Below, piece after piece: positions 1-7,730 of a stretch of DNA of 64,000 bases (position 1 is its first letter; the number at the start of each line of letters is the position of its first letter). The position numbers and the translations under genes are program-made. The stretch is from contig NZ_WOWP01000034.1 of assembly GCF_009741375.1 (NCBI RefSeq), forward strand, positions 62,001-126,000, in the 5' to 3' direction. Source of the DNA: Flavobacterium rakeshii (lineage in GTDB: Bacteria; Bacteroidota; Bacteroidia; Flavobacteriales; Flavobacteriaceae). The notes beneath the pieces were generated by a model. The model was given only the letters and a program-made list of their open reading frames with translations, did not search any database and was not told where the DNA came from.

Positions 1-66
1 CTGTGGTATATCTTCTCCTTTTTTCCTTAAAACCGGATCGCCATATCCTATAATCGGTAAAATCAT
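1..66 (-). CDS. def: Peptide deformylase, N-terminal 22 codons (partial)
   Basis: Reading the minus strand from an ATG at 66-64 gives MILPIIGYGDPVLRKKGE and four more residues, then the window ends. This is the characteristic N-terminus of flavobacterial peptide deformylase, including the GDPVLR segment. The enzyme removes the formyl group from nascent N-terminal methionine using a catalytic metal; the metal-binding Gln-Cys and HExxH motifs would lie outside the window. A TATTTTTG promoter box lies 29 bases upstream. The gene is divergent from the FUSC gene. Too short for function to be proved from this piece alone. Confidence 0.85.
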   Translation of the reverse strand, partial: MILPIIGYGDPVLRKKGEDIPQ

Positions 67-95
67 ATCTATTTTAATTTATTTTGGGCTGAGCG

Positions 96-103
96 CAAAA
101 ATA
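96..103 (-). promoter_or_regulatory. -7 promoter box TATTTTTG for def
   Basis: Perfect match to the Bacteroidota consensus TAnnTTTG on the minus strand, followed by GCGC and then an AT-rich leader of about 29 bases to the def ATG. Confidence 0.6.
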
Positions 104-207
104 GTAAATAAAAACGATACTCTTTTTGTATAAACTCCTTATAATGCCAAATGCTAAAGTTTTGTGAGAATTAACTCGTAAACAAACATAAATTTTAAAG
201 CATTTAG

Positions 208-215
208 TAACTTTG
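208..215 (+). promoter_or_regulatory. -7 promoter box TAACTTTG for the FUSC gene
   Basis: Perfect TAnnTTTG match 18 bases before the ATG at 234. It decides the start: the in-frame TTG at 213 lies inside the box, so translation must begin at 234. Confidence 0.65.
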
Positions 216-233
216 CACATCATTCGGACACGT

Positions 234-2450
234 ATGATTGAGAGATTAAGACGCTTTGCAGACAGCACCAATTTTACTAAAGCAGTTATAGTAACCATAG
301 CTTCGGCAATGCCGCTTATTATACTCACGCAACTGGGTTACTTTCAATATGGTATCGCAGTGGCACTGGGCGCTTTTCTTACCTACCCTGCCGATATTCC
401 CAGTAACCTGCAACACAAAGTAAGAGGATTACTTATCACTACCCTAATAGTATCGGGCTGTACCTTTATGGTAAACCTGCTACACCCTGTACCATTGCTT
501 TTTTACCCGTTTGCCATAGTAATGGTATTTTTCCTTTCCATGATTTCGGTTTATGGACAAAGAGCTACTATGGTATCGTTCTCAGGACTGCTTGCCATAG
601 CACTTGCTACAGGGCACCTTCGTGACGGATGGGACATTGCAATATACACAGCACTATCACTTGCCGGCGGACTTATATACACTACCATATCAGTACTGTT
701 TAAGCTTGTTAGTCCGCACCGATACACCGAACTCCAAATGGTAGAATGCCTTAAACTTACTGCCAAGTACATGAAACTGCGCGGTAACCTTTGGGAAAAA
801 GATGCCGACAGGGAAAAAATAGTAGAGAAACAGCTACACCTTCAGGTGGAGTTAAACACCATACACGAGAGTTTAAGGGAAATACTTATACGTAACAGAT
901 CTACAGCGGGTAGTTCCAACCGTACCCGTAAAATGCTTTTGGTTTTCATATCCATGGTAGATATACTGGAACTGGCACTCTCTACCTCATTTGACCACAG
1001 TAAGCTACAACATAAATTCAGTGACCATCCTAAGGTGCTTGATACTTATCAAAACCTGGCGTATAACTTAGGGGCTTCACTTAAAAGGATTGCCAAAAGT
1101 ATAGAGAACCGAAAAAAATACATCTCCAAACACAACCTTATTGAAGATTTGGAAAGTGTACAAAGAGCCATAGAGTCTTACCGTAATGCCCTTAGCGAAG
1201 CCGAAGCCTCTGAAGGGGTATGGATGCTTTTAAACATGCTGCATTATGCCGAGAAACAGGTTGAAAAAATCAAGACTATTGAAAGGGCTTTTACTACCAC
1301 AATGAACTTTAAGGAATTAAAGGAAAGAGATAAGGATTTGCAAAAATTCCTCACTCCCGAATATTACCCTTTCAGGATACTTAAAGAAAACCTTAGTTTA
1401 TCGTCTACCATTTTCAGGCATTCGTTACGACTAACAATTACCATGATAATAGGTTTTGGTTTAGGGCTTATTTTCCAGATGCAAAACCCTTACTGGATAC
1501 TGCTTACCATAATCGTGATTATGCGTCCCGGTTACGGACTTACCAAACAGCGTTCCTTTCAGCGTATTATAGGTACGGTTGCCGGTGCAGTTATTGCCTT
1601 TGCATTGTTAAGCGTTATAAAAAACACATCCATAATTGCCATACTGGCTGTTACTGCTATGGTACTGGGACTTGCTTTCACTTCCATCAATTACAGTATA
1701 GGAGCTACTTTTGTTACCATATATGTAGTGTTCCTATATGGTATGCTTACCCCAAATGTTAGGGAAGTAATCCAGTACAGAGTATTCGATACTGCCGTTG
1801 GTGCAGTGCTGGCTTTTGCAGCTAATTATTTCCTGTGGCCGGCATGGGAGTTTTTGAGCCTTCCGGTATATATTAAAAAATCTATTGAGGCTAACAGGAA
1901 TTACCTTAATGAAATATCTCTTTTCTATAATGAAAAAGGAAGTGTATCTACCGCCTATAAACTGGCTCGTAAAAGTGCCTTTGTAGAACTGGGCAACCTG
2001 ATGTCATCCTACCAGCGTATGATACAGGAACCAAAATCAAAACAAAAACAGGTACAGCAGGTATACAAACTGGCGGTACTTAACCATACACTGGTATCGT
2101 CACTGGCATCGCTGGGTACTTATATACAATCGCACAAAACATCAAAAGCATCTGAAGCTTTTAATGTAGTGGTAAATGCCGTTATAAAAAACCTGGATCA
2201 TTCGGTTGCATTGCTTTCTGCAGAAACCTCAACACAGGCTTACTGTTCTGACAAGGAAGAACTGGCTATGCGTTTTACAGAGCTCAGAAACATACGGGCT
2301 CGTGAGATTAAAGAAAGTACACCTGATGATGAAAATGAATTCCGTTTAAAAATGGAGGAAGCCAACCTGATAATTGAACAGTTGGTTTGGCTTAACGGAC
2401 TATCGGAAAAAATACTTACCGCAACAAAACAACTGGAACTTACCAAATAA
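234..2450 (+). CDS. FUSC family inner-membrane protein (YccS/YhfK-like)
   Basis: 738 residues. Two hydrophobic blocks, roughly residues 15-150 and 395-540, each with several membrane helices, are separated by a charged, helical soluble region. A second soluble domain of about 190 residues follows at the C-terminus. The second block holds the FUSC signature PYWILLTIIVIMRPGYG followed by TKQRSFQRIIGTVAGA, seen in the FUSC/aromatic-acid exporter (AaeB, YccS) superfamily. Such proteins are thought to export small molecules or to act in envelope maintenance; the substrate here cannot be read from sequence. Start at 234 is chosen because an in-frame TTG at 213 overlaps the promoter. Single gene, ending at a strong terminator shared with mqo. 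Confidence 0.85.
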   Translation: MIERLRRFADSTNFTKAVIVTIASAMPLIILTQLGYFQYGIAVALGAFLTYPADIPSNLQHKVRGLLITTLIVSGCTFMVNLLHPVPLLFYPFAIVMVFFLSMISVYGQRATMVSFSGLLAIALATGHLRDGWDIAIYTALSLAGGLIYTTISVLFKLVSPHRYTELQMVECLKLTAKYMKLRGNLWEKDADREKIVEKQLHLQVELNTIHESLREILIRNRSTAGSSNRTRKMLLVFISMVDILELALSTSFDHSKLQHKFSDHPKVLDTYQNLAYNLGASLKRIAKSIENRKKYISKHNLIEDLESVQRAIESYRNALSEAEASEGVWMLLNMLHYAEKQVEKIKTIERAFTTTMNFKELKERDKDLQKFLTPEYYPFRILKENLSLSSTIFRHSLRLTITMIIGFGLGLIFQMQNPYWILLTIIVIMRPGYGLTKQRSFQRIIGTVAGAVIAFALLSVIKNTSIIAILAVTAMVLGLAFTSINYSIGATFVTIYVVFLYGMLTPNVREVIQYRVFDTAVGAVLAFAANYFLWPAWEFLSLPVYIKKSIEANRNYLNEISLFYNEKGSVSTAYKLARKSAFVELGNLMSSYQRMIQEPKSKQKQVQQVYKLAVLNHTLVSSLASLGTYIQSHKTSKASEAFNVVVNAVIKNLDHSVALLSAETSTQAYCSDKEELAMRFTELRNIRAREIKESTPDDENEFRLKMEEANLIIEQLVWLNGLSEKILTATKQLELTK

Positions 2451-2480
2451 AAAAATCCCCTGCATGGCAGGGGATTTTTT
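2451..2480. terminator. Bidirectional intrinsic terminator between FUSC gene and mqo
   Basis: Stem AATCCCCTGC / GCAGGGGATT with loop ATG, preceded by A-rich and followed by T-rich tracts, so it can work for both convergent genes. Confidence 0.85.
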
Positions 2481-2499
2481 ATGTATATACTATTTTGTA

Positions 2500-4008
2500 T
2501 TAATCTTCTAAGCTTACAAGGCCAAGCATCTTTTCAGAATGCTTTCTTACTTCTTTAAGAAGCTCCTCGTTCTCATTAAGCGGTTGCCCGAAAGAAGGTA
2601 TCATTTCCTTAAACTTAGCCTGCCATTCCGGCGAAGCTACTTTTTCAGGGAAACAACGCTGAATAAGATCCAGCATAATAGATACTGCTGTAGATGCTCC
2701 CGGAGATGCTCCTAAAAGCACTGCCAGCGATCCGTCGGCACTATTAATAACCTCTGTACCAAACTCAAGCTTACCTCCTTTTTCCTCATCTTTCTTGATA
2801 ACCTGAACACGTTGTCCGGCATTTTCAAGAACCCAGTCTTCCATCTTAGCATCCGGAAGATATTCTTTAAGCGCTTCAAGCCTGTCGGCTTTAGATTGTG
2901 TTACCTGTTCAATAAGGTATTTGGTAAGTGACATGTTATGGTAACCTGCTGCAAGCATTGGTCCAATATTGTTTGCTTTGATAGAAGTAGGCAAATCAAA
3001 ATAAGAACCGTTTTTAAGGAACTTAGTACTGAACCCTGCATAAGGACCAAATAACAACTCTCTCTTACCGTTTATCATACGGGTATCAATGTGAGGAACC
3101 GACATAGGCGGTGCTCCAACCGATGCTTTACCGTATACTTTAGCCTGGTGCTTTTTAATAACTTCTTCGTTAACGCATTTAAGCCACTGGCCGCTTACAG
3201 GGAAACCTCCAAAACCGTTACCTTCAGGGATTCCTGCTTTCTCTAACAGGTGAAGTGACCCTCCACCGGCACCGATAAACACGAACGGCGTGTATTGCCT
3301 GAACTTTTTACCCGTTTCAAGGTTTTTGATTTTAAGTTTCCATTTTCCGTTACCAAGGCCTGAACGTCTCATACTCGATACTTCGTGACCGAAGTATAGG
3401 TTTACTCCTTCCTGCTCGCCTAACCATGCAAACATATCACGTGTTAGTTCGCCAAAGTTCACATCGGTACCAATTTTCATATTGGTCGCTGCAATAGGCT
3501 GTTTCTCATCACGACCCTCCATAACAAGAGGCATCCATGATTCGATAGTTCCCCTTTCGGTAGAGAATTCCATTCCTTTAAAAAGTGGGAATTTTTGTAA
3601 AGCCTCAAAACGTTTTTTAAGGTACTCCACATTATCTTCACCCCAAACAAAACTCATGTGTGGTACACTCCTCACAAAATCTTCGGGGTTAGTAATACGG
3701 TTTTTCTCTACAAGATAAGCCCAAAATTGTTTTGAAACCTCAAACCATTCGGCAATCCTCACGGCTTTTACAGTTTCTATAGAGCCATTGGGAAGCTCGG
3801 GAGTATAATTTAGTTCACAAAAAGCAGAGTGCCCTGTACCCGCATTATTCCATGCATCAGAACTTTCGGCAGCTGCCACATCCAGCCTTTCATAAATATC
3901 AATCTTTACTTCAGGCATAAGCTCCTTCAGGAACATACCTAAAGTGGCGCTCATAATACCGGCGCCAATAAGAACCACATCTGGTTCGTACTGTATAGTA
4001 GTGGACAT
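2500..4008 (-). CDS. mqo: Malate:quinone oxidoreductase
   Basis: 502 residues, the usual length for Mqo. The N-terminus carries the FAD-binding signature VVLIGAGIMSATLG (residues 11-24). Further family blocks are AESSDAWNNAGTGHSAFCELNYTP near residue 47 onward (interrupted here for length), GGFPVSGQWLKC, and the C-terminal segment LLGASPGASTAVSIMLDLIQ. Mqo is a peripheral membrane flavoprotein that oxidises malate to oxaloacetate and passes electrons to the quinone pool, replacing or complementing malate dehydrogenase in the TCA cycle. It is a single gene with its own TAACTTTG promoter and shares a terminator with the convergent FUSC gene. Confidence 0.95.
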   Translation of the reverse strand: MSTTIQYEPDVVLIGAGIMSATLGMFLKELMPEVKIDIYERLDVAAAESSDAWNNAGTGHSAFCELNYTPELPNGSIETVKAVRIAEWFEVSKQFWAYLVEKNRITNPEDFVRSVPHMSFVWGEDNVEYLKKRFEALQKFPLFKGMEFSTERGTIESWMPLVMEGRDEKQPIAATNMKIGTDVNFGELTRDMFAWLGEQEGVNLYFGHEVSSMRRSGLGNGKWKLKIKNLETGKKFRQYTPFVFIGAGGGSLHLLEKAGIPEGNGFGGFPVSGQWLKCVNEEVIKKHQAKVYGKASVGAPPMSVPHIDTRMINGKRELLFGPYAGFSTKFLKNGSYFDLPTSIKANNIGPMLAAGYHNMSLTKYLIEQVTQSKADRLEALKEYLPDAKMEDWVLENAGQRVQVIKKDEEKGGKLEFGTEVINSADGSLAVLLGASPGASTAVSIMLDLIQRCFPEKVASPEWQAKFKEMIPSFGQPLNENEELLKEVRKHSEKMLGLVSLED

Positions 4009-4027
4009 TGTGTAAATTTTGAAAGTG

Positions 4028-4035
4028 CAAAGTTA
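4028..4035 (-). promoter_or_regulatory. -7 promoter box TAACTTTG for mqo
   Basis: Perfect TAnnTTTG on the minus strand, 19 bases upstream of the mqo ATG. Confidence 0.6.
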
Positions 4036-4115
4036 CTTTTTAACTATCAAAAAACTATCATAAACCTCCCCTATACTTATGTTAAAGTTAATTTTTATGA
4101 AATGTTAACAAAAAG

Positions 4116-4532
4116 TTATATTTTTTTTCTTGATAAATAATCCTGAAGCAAAATTGTTGCAGAAATCTCATCAATTAAAGCTTTATTCTGTCTTTGCTTC
4201 TTTTTAAGCCCACTATCTATCATGGTTTGAAACGCCATCTTACTTGTAAAACGTTCATCTACCCTTTCTAATTCCATATCAGGAAATTGCAGTTTAAATT
4301 TCTCCACAAAAGCGTTAATTAACGGCGCACTTTGTGATGGTTCGTTATTCATTTGTTTTGGCTCTCCAATAAGTACTTTTCCTACATTTTCTTTAGCGAA
4401 ATAATCGGCTAAAAAGTCTAGGAGTTTAGGGGTATCTACAGTGGTAAGACCCGATGCTATTATCTGCATATCATCGGTTACTGCTATACCTGTTCTTTTT
4501 TGTCCGTAATCTATTGCCAGTACTCTTGCCAT
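4116..4532 (-). CDS. ruvX: RuvX/YqgF family putative pre-16S rRNA nuclease / Holliday junction resolvase
   Basis: 138 residues, typical length. It has an RNase H-like fold with the family motifs VLAIDYGQKRTGIAV (residues 4-18, with the first catalytic Asp at 7), LIGEPKQMNNE, ERVDERFTSKMA (second acidic residue) and LIDEISATILLQDYL (third). The family is implicated in processing the 5' end of 16S rRNA and was earlier proposed as a Holliday junction resolvase. It lies 17 bases downstream of a methyltransferase gene on the same strand, so the two are probably co-transcribed. In related genomes ruvX usually neighbours def; here def lies 4 kb away, with FUSC and mqo between. Confidence 0.9.
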   Translation of the reverse strand: MARVLAIDYGQKRTGIAVTDDMQIIASGLTTVDTPKLLDFLADYFAKENVGKVLIGEPKQMNNEPSQSAPLINAFVEKFKLQFPDMELERVDERFTSKMAFQTMIDSGLKKKQRQNKALIDEISATILLQDYLSRKKI

Positions 4533-4549
4533 GTTATAAATTTTGCTGT

Positions 4550-5296
4550 TTAAAGTGTAGTTTGCTTACGCTTTCCAATACGCAAAAGTAATGGAAAATA
4601 AACTTTTTTATCCCCTTTTTGCCAGGCTTCTCTCAGCGATTCCCTAATCAGGTCGACAGGATTGGAATTGTGCTGTTTTATATAATGATGCACTGCCGAC
4701 CATGTTTCAAGGTACCCTATAAGTTGTTCAAACTCCCATGTAAATTCATTTACAAACTTAGGGACTTCCTGTTCTTCAAAAGGAAATGGTATTGTAGTAT
4801 AGTTTTCATCCAGATATTTACGTTCGGGGTCCCAGTACGGCCCCACTATATCTGTATAAAAATCATGCAGTACCCTGTCGGCTCCGGCATTGGTGTAAAG
4901 GAGTCCGTACCCCAATACAGCAAACAATCCGTTTGGTTTTAATATACGATATACCTCTTTATAAAAAGCATCAAAATCAAACCAGTGTATTGCCTGTGCC
5001 ACAGTTATCAAATCAAAAGTATCTGCATCAAAGTCTGTTTGTTCGGCAGGGCTAATGCTGTAAACTATATTCTCCTTTTTTATGGCATTGTCCAGTTGTT
5101 TTTGGCTAATATCATTAGCAAACACTTTTGTAAAATGTTCTGATAACATCCCGGCTACCTGTCCATTTCCCGTAGCAACATCGAGCGCCTGTTCTTTATT
5201 TACAACCTGCAATACTATATAATCAATCATCTCCTTAGGATAAGAGGGACGAAATTGCGCATACAAACCTGCCTGAGTGGAAAAATTGTCTTTCAT
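4550..5296 (-). CDS. Class I SAM-dependent methyltransferase (type 11)
   Basis: 248 residues. SAM-binding motif I is ALDVATGNGQVAG near residues 38-50, followed by a conserved acidic/polar strand (VFANDIS) and the post-motif DLITVAQAIHWFD typical of Methyltransf_11 proteins that act on small molecules. The N-terminal AGLYAQFRPSYPKEMIDYI block is the usual lead-in of this subfamily. The substrate cannot be told from sequence. First gene of a probable two-gene unit with ruvX. Divergent from dapD. Confidence 0.85.
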   Translation of the reverse strand: MKDNFSTQAGLYAQFRPSYPKEMIDYIVLQVVNKEQALDVATGNGQVAGMLSEHFTKVFANDISQKQLDNAIKKENIVYSISPAEQTDFDADTFDLITVAQAIHWFDFDAFYKEVYRILKPNGLFAVLGYGLLYTNAGADRVLHDFYTDIVGPYWDPERKYLDENYTTIPFPFEEQEVPKFVNEFTWEFEQLIGYLETWSAVHHYIKQHNSNPVDLIRESLREAWQKGDKKVYFPLLLRIGKRKQTTL

Positions 5297-5404
5297 ACTT
5301 TGATTCGCTAATACTGTAAAGATACCAAATAAGGAATAATTTAATAGAATGGCGTTAGTTTGTGATATTTGTTTATTCGTTTTCAGTTTTGTAACACCTA
5401 TGCT

Positions 5405-5412
5405 TATCTTTG
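5405..5412 (+). promoter_or_regulatory. -7 promoter box TATCTTTG for dapD
   Basis: Perfect TAnnTTTG followed by CGC, 19 bases before the ATG at 5432. Confidence 0.65.
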
Positions 5413-5431
5413 CGCAAAATAAAATTTGAAC

Positions 5432-6247
5432 ATGAGCAATTTACAAACCATTATAGAACAGGCCTGGGAAAACAGAGCCCTGTTACAGGAGGAGACAACA
5501 ACAAATGCGATTCGTGAGGTTATTGAGCAGCTTGACTTAGGTAAGCTTCGTGTTGCCGAACCAATTGAAGGCGGATGGCATGTAAACGAATGGGTTAAGA
5601 AAGCAGTGGTTATGTATTTCCCTATCCAGAAAATGGAAACCCTTGAAGCAGGTATTTTTGAATACCACGACAAAATGCCTTTAAAACGCAATTATGCCGA
5701 AAAAGGTGTTCGTGTGGTACCAAATGCTGTGGCACGTCATGGTGCTTACATCTCATCGGGTGTTATTCTTATGCCAAGTTATGTAAATATTGGTGCCTAT
5801 GTAGATGAAGGCACAATGGTAGATACCTGGGCAACTGTGGGTAGTTGTGCTCAAATTGGTAAAAATGTTCACCTTAGCGGTGGTGTAGGTATAGGCGGTG
5901 TATTAGAGCCGTTACAGGCCGCTCCGGTTATTATTGAAGATGGTGCCTTTATAGGTTCAAGATGTATAGTGGTAGAAGGTGTAAGAGTAGAGAAAGAAGC
6001 CGTACTTGGCGCTAATGTTTGCCTTACTGCATCTACAAAAATTATAGACGTTACCGGAGATACTCCTGTAGAGATGAAAGGTATTGTACCTGCGCGCAGC
6101 GTAGTAATACCAGGTAGCTATACCAAGAAATTTGCAGCCGGAGAATATCAGGTTCCGTGTGCGCTTATTATTGGTAAACGTAAAGAATCTACCGATCTTA
6201 AAACATCCCTTAACAATGCACTTAGAGAGTATGATGTAGCAGTATAA
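5432..6247 (+). CDS. dapD: 2,3,4,5-tetrahydropyridine-2,6-dicarboxylate N-succinyltransferase
   Basis: 271 residues, full family length. An N-terminal helical domain is followed by left-handed beta-helix hexapeptide repeats (about residues 100-240), including the DapD-specific stretch GTMVDTWATVGSCAQIGKN and then HLSGGVGIGGVLEP. The enzyme uses succinyl-CoA to acylate tetrahydrodipicolinate, a step of the succinylase route to meso-diaminopimelate and lysine, so it serves both cell wall and protein synthesis. An upstream in-frame TTG (5426) was rejected for the ATG at 5432, whose context starts MSNLQTIIEQAWENR, the normal DapD start. Monocistronic, ending at a hairpin terminator. Confidence 0.95.
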   Translation: MSNLQTIIEQAWENRALLQEETTTNAIREVIEQLDLGKLRVAEPIEGGWHVNEWVKKAVVMYFPIQKMETLEAGIFEYHDKMPLKRNYAEKGVRVVPNAVARHGAYISSGVILMPSYVNIGAYVDEGTMVDTWATVGSCAQIGKNVHLSGGVGIGGVLEPLQAAPVIIEDGAFIGSRCIVVEGVRVEKEAVLGANVCLTASTKIIDVTGDTPVEMKGIVPARSVVIPGSYTKKFAAGEYQVPCALIIGKRKESTDLKTSLNNALREYDVAV

Positions 6248-6265
6248 TCATACCGTTCATATAAC

Positions 6266-6297
6266 AAAAAAGGGATTGTTTTCACAATCCCTTTTTT
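6266..6297. terminator. Bidirectional terminator between dapD and the DeoR regulator
   Basis: Stem AAAAAAGGGATTGT / ACAATCCCTTTTTT with loop TTTC. Nearly the same sequence recurs at 7697-7730 (see findings). Confidence 0.85.
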
Positions 6298-6308
6298 ATA
6301 TACTGAAA

Positions 6309-7058
6309 TTAAATAATATTCACTCCTTTCTCTCTGTAAATACTCAATTCCTTATTATCAGAAGAAGCTTCAGAAATAATGACGTCAATATCATAAATAC
6401 CGCATACTTTATAAGGTTCGGCAGTACCAAGCTTTTCCAAGGTAGACAATGCAATTACTTTAGATGTCATTTTACTCATAACTTTATTTACCTGTGCATC
6501 TTCATAATTCAAGGCAGTTAACCCAGCCTCAGGATGGAGAGCACAAACCCCCATAAAACAAACATCAGACTTGATATTATTAAAAACCTCTATTGTTTCA
6601 TGACCTCTGGTTATAAATGAAGGTTTAAACAAACGTCCTCCTGCAAAAATGAGTTCCGCCTTGGGATGATCTTCTATAACAGCAGCCACCGGAAAACTAT
6701 TAGTTACAACAGTAATATTAAGATCTTTAGGGAGGTTTTGAGCAACAGCCAATGCCGATGTACCTCCATCAAAAACAACAATTTGTCCGTCTTTAAGAAA
6801 AGACAAGGCTTTTTGTGCAATAATCTGCTTATTGGCTACATTATAATTTTCACGAGCCCTATAGTGATGTGGTATAGGCGAATGAGCAATGGCACCACCT
6901 CTCACAGCTTGCAAAAGCCCTTTATCTGACAGTATTTTTATATCACGCCTCACAGTATCTTCTGATACATTGAGCAACATACTCAAATCCCCCAGCAACA
7001 CCTTTTGGTCTTTAGACAGTTGGTCTAATATTATCTGTAAACGCTCTTCTTTAATCAT
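6309..7058 (-). CDS. DeoR/GlpR family transcriptional regulator
   Basis: 249 residues. The N-terminal winged HTH spans about residues 5-58, with LGDLSMLLNVSEDTVRRDIK, the classical DeoR recognition region, followed by the GLLQAVRGGA wing. The C-terminal DeoRC sensor domain (about 75-230) shows the sugar-phosphate isomerase-like motifs VFDGGTSALAVAQNLP and FAGGRLFKPSF. Family members are repressors released by phosphorylated sugars or nucleosides. It is divergent from a deoxyribonucleotidase-like gene, and the 91-bp gap holds two phased TTGCAA-type elements that overlap its own promoter, suggesting autoregulation and control of the neighbour. The true effector is unknown. Confidence 0.9.
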   Translation of the reverse strand: MIKEERLQIILDQLSKDQKVLLGDLSMLLNVSEDTVRRDIKILSDKGLLQAVRGGAIAHSPIPHHYRARENYNVANKQIIAQKALSFLKDGQIVVFDGGTSALAVAQNLPKDLNITVVTNSFPVAAVIEDHPKAELIFAGGRLFKPSFITRGHETIEVFNNIKSDVCFMGVCALHPEAGLTALNYEDAQVNKVMSKMTSKVIALSTLEKLGTAEPYKVCGIYDIDVIISEASSDNKELSIYREKGVNII

Positions 7059-7060
7059 AA

Positions 7061-7080
7061 AATTGCAACTTTATGCAAAG
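7061..7080. promoter_or_regulatory. Putative operator 1, phased TTGCA / TGCAA
   Basis: Half-sites TTGCA (7063-7067) and TGCAA (7074-7078) have their G residues exactly 10 bp apart. The element overlaps the -7 box of the DeoR gene (7076-7083). Proposed binding site of the DeoR regulator; inference only. Confidence 0.45.
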
Positions 7081-7083
7081 TTA
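7076..7083 (-). promoter_or_regulatory. -7 promoter box TAACTTTG for the DeoR gene
   Basis: Perfect TAnnTTTG on the minus strand, 17 bases upstream of the ATG at 7058, overlapping operator 1. Confidence 0.6.
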
Positions 7084-7092
7084 ACATTTTTT

Positions 7093-7112
7093 TGTTGCAA
7101 AATATTGCAATA
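7093..7112. promoter_or_regulatory. Putative operator 2, phased TTGCAA pair
   Basis: Two palindromic hexamers TTGCAA at 7095-7100 and 7105-7110, exactly one helical turn apart, lying between the divergent promoters. Confidence 0.5.
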
Positions 7113-7118
7113 TTAAAT

Positions 7119-7126
7119 TAACTTTG
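7119..7126 (+). promoter_or_regulatory. -7 promoter box TAACTTTG for the nucleotidase gene
   Basis: Perfect TAnnTTTG, 23 bases before the ATG at 7150. Confidence 0.6.
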
Positions 7127-7149
7127 CTTCACTAAAAAATTTATTGAAA

Positions 7150-7680
7150 ATGAGAAAATCAATTGCAATTGACATGGATGGCGTTATGGCCGATGTTGAA
7201 GCCCAGATTATAACCTATTACGAAAAACAGTATGGCAAGAAACTGACTAAAAAAGATCTTGAAGGTGCTGTTGAGCGACAACTTTTTCCCGAAGAAAATG
7301 CCCTGTTAAACATATTACACACGCCAGGTTTTTTTAGAACGTTACCTGTAATGGAAAATGCCATAGAAACCATACAGAACCTAATGACAGACTTTGATGT
7401 ATACATAGTTTCTGCCGCTATGGAGTTCCCTCTTTCTTTAAAAGAAAAGTATGACTGGCTGGAAGAGCACTTCCCTTTTATAAGCTGGAAAAATATAGTT
7501 TTGTGCGGAGACAAAAGTATTATTAATACCGATTTTATGATTGATGACCATTCCAAAAACCTTGATTATTTTAAAGGCACACCTATAATGTTTCATGCCT
7601 TTCATAACATACATGAAAACCATCATAAAAGAGTAAATAACTGGAATGAGGTTGCAACCTTAATGCAGGAATACGTATAA
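7150..7680 (+). CDS. 5'(3')-deoxyribonucleotidase-like HAD hydrolase
   Basis: 176 residues. The N-terminal motif SIAIDMDGVMADVE is HAD motif I (DxDGV, nucleophile and acid/base Asp). VSAAMEFP stands at motif II, with K in the following helix, and NTDFMIDDH supplies motif IV (DD). The length and the motifs match the NT5C family, which dephosphorylates (deoxy)nucleoside monophosphates. ATG at 7150 is chosen over an in-frame TTG at 7144. It is divergent from the DeoR regulator and preceded by phased TTGCAA elements, so it is probably its target; nucleotide salvage would fit the classical ligands of the DeoR family, but this is inference. Confidence 0.8.
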   Translation: MRKSIAIDMDGVMADVEAQIITYYEKQYGKKLTKKDLEGAVERQLFPEENALLNILHTPGFFRTLPVMENAIETIQNLMTDFDVYIVSAAMEFPLSLKEKYDWLEEHFPFISWKNIVLCGDKSIINTDFMIDDHSKNLDYFKGTPIMFHAFHNIHENHHKRVNNWNEVATLMQEYV

Positions 7681-7700
7681 AATTGCATTTTATTGCAAAA
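7681..7700. promoter_or_regulatory. Putative operator 3, phased TTGCA / TTGCAA
   Basis: Immediately after the nucleotidase stop codon: TTGCA at 7683-7687 and TTGCAA at 7693-7698, again 10 bp apart. It overlaps the A-run of the terminator. A third copy at the far end of the gene could support DNA looping; inference. Confidence 0.4.
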
Positions 7701-7730
7701 AAAGGGATTATTTTCACAATCCCTTTTTTT
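7697..7730. terminator. Bidirectional terminator between the nucleotidase and LPS kinase genes
   Basis: Stem AAAAAAAGGGATT / AATCCCTTTTTTT around ATTTTCAC. Its T-run overlaps the stop codon of the convergent kinase gene. It differs from the terminator at 6266-6297 by essentially one internal base. Confidence 0.85.

Noticed and set aside
213..233. TTG start for the FUSC gene
   Set aside because: It lies inside the TAACTTTG promoter box, so it would not be on the transcript.
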